Assembly (NCBI RefSeq): GCF_001428335.1
Contig: NZ_LMSG01000001.1
Coordinates: forward strand, 310,841 to 374,840
DNA from: Arthrobacter sp. Soil762
Lineage (GTDB): Bacteria; Actinomycetota; Actinomycetes; Actinomycetales; Micrococcaceae
Direction of reading: 5' to 3'
Length of the DNA: 64,000 bases
Made by a program: the position numbers and the translations under genes. The notes beneath the pieces are model-generated. The model was not told the DNA's origin and did no database searches. It worked only from the letters and a program-made list of their open reading frames with translations. Shown here in pieces: positions 63,104 through 64,000 of this stretch (within the stretch, counting starts at the first letter, position 1; the number at the start of each line of letters is the position of its first letter).

Positions 63104-64000
63104 TTACCAGCCGCGCTCGGAGAGGCGGTGCGGCTGCGGGATTTCGTCCACGTTGATGCCCACCATGGCTTCGCCGAGGCCGCGGGAGGCCTTGGCGATG
63201 ACGTCGGGGTCATCGAAGAACGTGGTGGCCTTGACCACGGCAGCGGCACGCTGGGCCGGGTTTCCGGACTTGAAGATACCGGACCCGACGAACACTCCGT
63301 CGGCGCCGAGCTGCATCATCATCGCAGCGTCGGCCGGAGTGGCGATGCCGCCCGCGGTGAACAGCACCACGGGGAGCTTGCCGGCGGCGGCAACTTCCTT
63401 GACCAGTTCGTACGGGGCCTGCAGTTCCTTGGCCGCGACGTAAAGCTCGTCCTCGGCCAGGGCGGCCAGCTTGGCGATCTCGGCGCGGATCTGGCGCATG
63501 TGCCCGGTGGCGTTGGAGACGTCGCCGGTGCCGGCCTCACCCTTGGAACGGATCATGGCCGCGCCTTCGTTGATGCGGCGCAGCGCCTCACCGAGGTTGG
63601 TGGCACCACAGACGAAGGGAACCTTGAAGTTCCACTTGTCGATGTGGTGGACGTAGTCGGCCGGGGTCAGGACCTCTGACTCGTCAATGTAGTCCACGCC
63701 CAACGACTGCAGGACCTGGGCCTCCACGAAGTGGCCGATCCTCGCCTTGGCCATCACCGGGACGGAAACGGCTTCGATGATCTTGTCGATCATGTCCGGG
63801 TCCGACATGCGGGACACGCCGCCCTGGGCACGGATATCGGCCGGAACGCGTTCCAGGGCCATAACTGCAACGGCACCGGCGTCTTCGGCGATGCGGGCCT
63901 GTTCAACATTGACGACGTCCATGATGACGCCGCCCTTGAGCATCTCAGCCATGCCGCGCTTGACGCGGTTGCTGCCCGTGACGCTGTTCGCGGACGAACC
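63104..64000 (-). CDS. pdxS: Pyridoxal 5'-phosphate synthase lyase subunit PdxS (5' end outside window)
   Basis: Assembles pyridoxal phosphate from ribose 5-phosphate, glyceraldehyde 3-phosphate and ammonia from PdxT. The frame stays open to the window edge. The family sequence [17 protein letters not shown] crosses the ATG at 63952, so that ATG is internal and the gene begins beyond 64000. Seen here are [20 protein letters not shown], the active-site Lys in [26 protein letters not shown] and the phosphate-binding [14 protein letters not shown]. The C-terminus reads RLSERGW. Confidence 0.97.
   Translation of the reverse strand, partial: GSSANSVTGSNRVKRGMAEMLKGGVIMDVVNVEQARIAEDAGAVAVMALERVPADIRAQGGVSRMSDPDMIDKIIEAVSVPVMAKARIGHFVEAQVLQSLGVDYIDESEVLTPADYVHHIDKWNFKVPFVCGATNLGEALRRINEGAAMIRSKGEAGTGDVSNATGHMRQIRAEIAKLAALAEDELYVAAKELQAPYELVKEVAAAGKLPVVLFTAGGIATPADAAMMMQLGADGVFVGSGIFKSGNPAQRAAAVVKATTFFDDPDVIAKASRGLGEAMVGINVDEIPQPHRLSERGW

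Noticed and set aside
63104..63952. PdxS as a complete gene starting at the ATG at 63952
   Set aside because: The codons before it encode conserved PdxS sequence (TGSNRVKRG), so the gene continues past the window end.

Overview
This 64 kb window is a high-GC actinobacterial chromosome segment. It most resembles the Arthrobacter/Pseudarthrobacter group (Micrococcaceae). The evidence is the mihF-gmk-rpoZ-coaBC-metK run beside a pyrR-B-C-orf-carA-B-pyrF operon, an actinobacterial integration host factor, a MurT/GatD pair, an acVLRF1-type ribosome-rescue protein, and several promoters whose -10 hexamer sits 6-7 bases before the start codon (leaderless mRNAs). Genus level is inference. Most of the window is core genome on the minus strand, and no tRNA, rRNA, IS element, prophage or CRISPR was seen. 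No stretch longer than 300 bases lacks a gene.

Layout. 1-13 kb: a minus-strand run from pyrR through pyrB, pyrC, a PH-like membrane protein, carA, carB and pyrF (UMP synthesis) to mihF, gmk, rpoZ, coaBC and metK. The pyrR leader carries a match to the PyrR RNA-binding loop next to the Shine-Dalgarno. 13-14.3 kb: divergent PrsW-type membrane protease. 14.2-22.7 kb: the accessory highlight, a GntR-controlled catabolic operon. It encodes a TIM-barrel isomerase/decarboxylase, a DhaK-DhaL kinase, an RpiB isomerase, a 3-hydroxyacyl-CoA-dehydrogenase-like oxidoreductase, an SDR, an unannotated 30-residue membrane protein, an ACS-family transporter and a TIM-like isomerase. Kinase plus two isomerases match the known erythrulose to erythrose-4-phosphate route. 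The anion transporter, dehydrogenase and TIM-barrel protein suggest a sugar acid that is oxidised and decarboxylated to erythrulose. The same palindrome (TCCTATAGGA) lies at the gntR start and at the operon promoter.

22.7-30.5 kb: nusB, efp, a TPR protein, the aroB-K-C-E shikimate block, mltG (with a striking His/Asp-rich insert) and ruvX. 30.5-43 kb: alaS, two small membrane proteins, rpsD, rarA, acVLRF1 (divergent), an acetyltransferase, aspS, an APC permease and hisS. 43-48.6 kb: cyclophilin-type isomerase, DUF349 protein, AbiEi-like protein, and Rel (ppGpp). 48.7-56 kb: secF-secD-yajC, ruvB-A-C, yebC, pdxT.

56-64 kb: pdxT and pdxS (cut by the window end) are separated by five genes and about 7 kb: murT-gatD (lipid II amidation), a CapA-like lipoprotein, a LuxR/TPR regulator and a BBE-type flavin oxidase.
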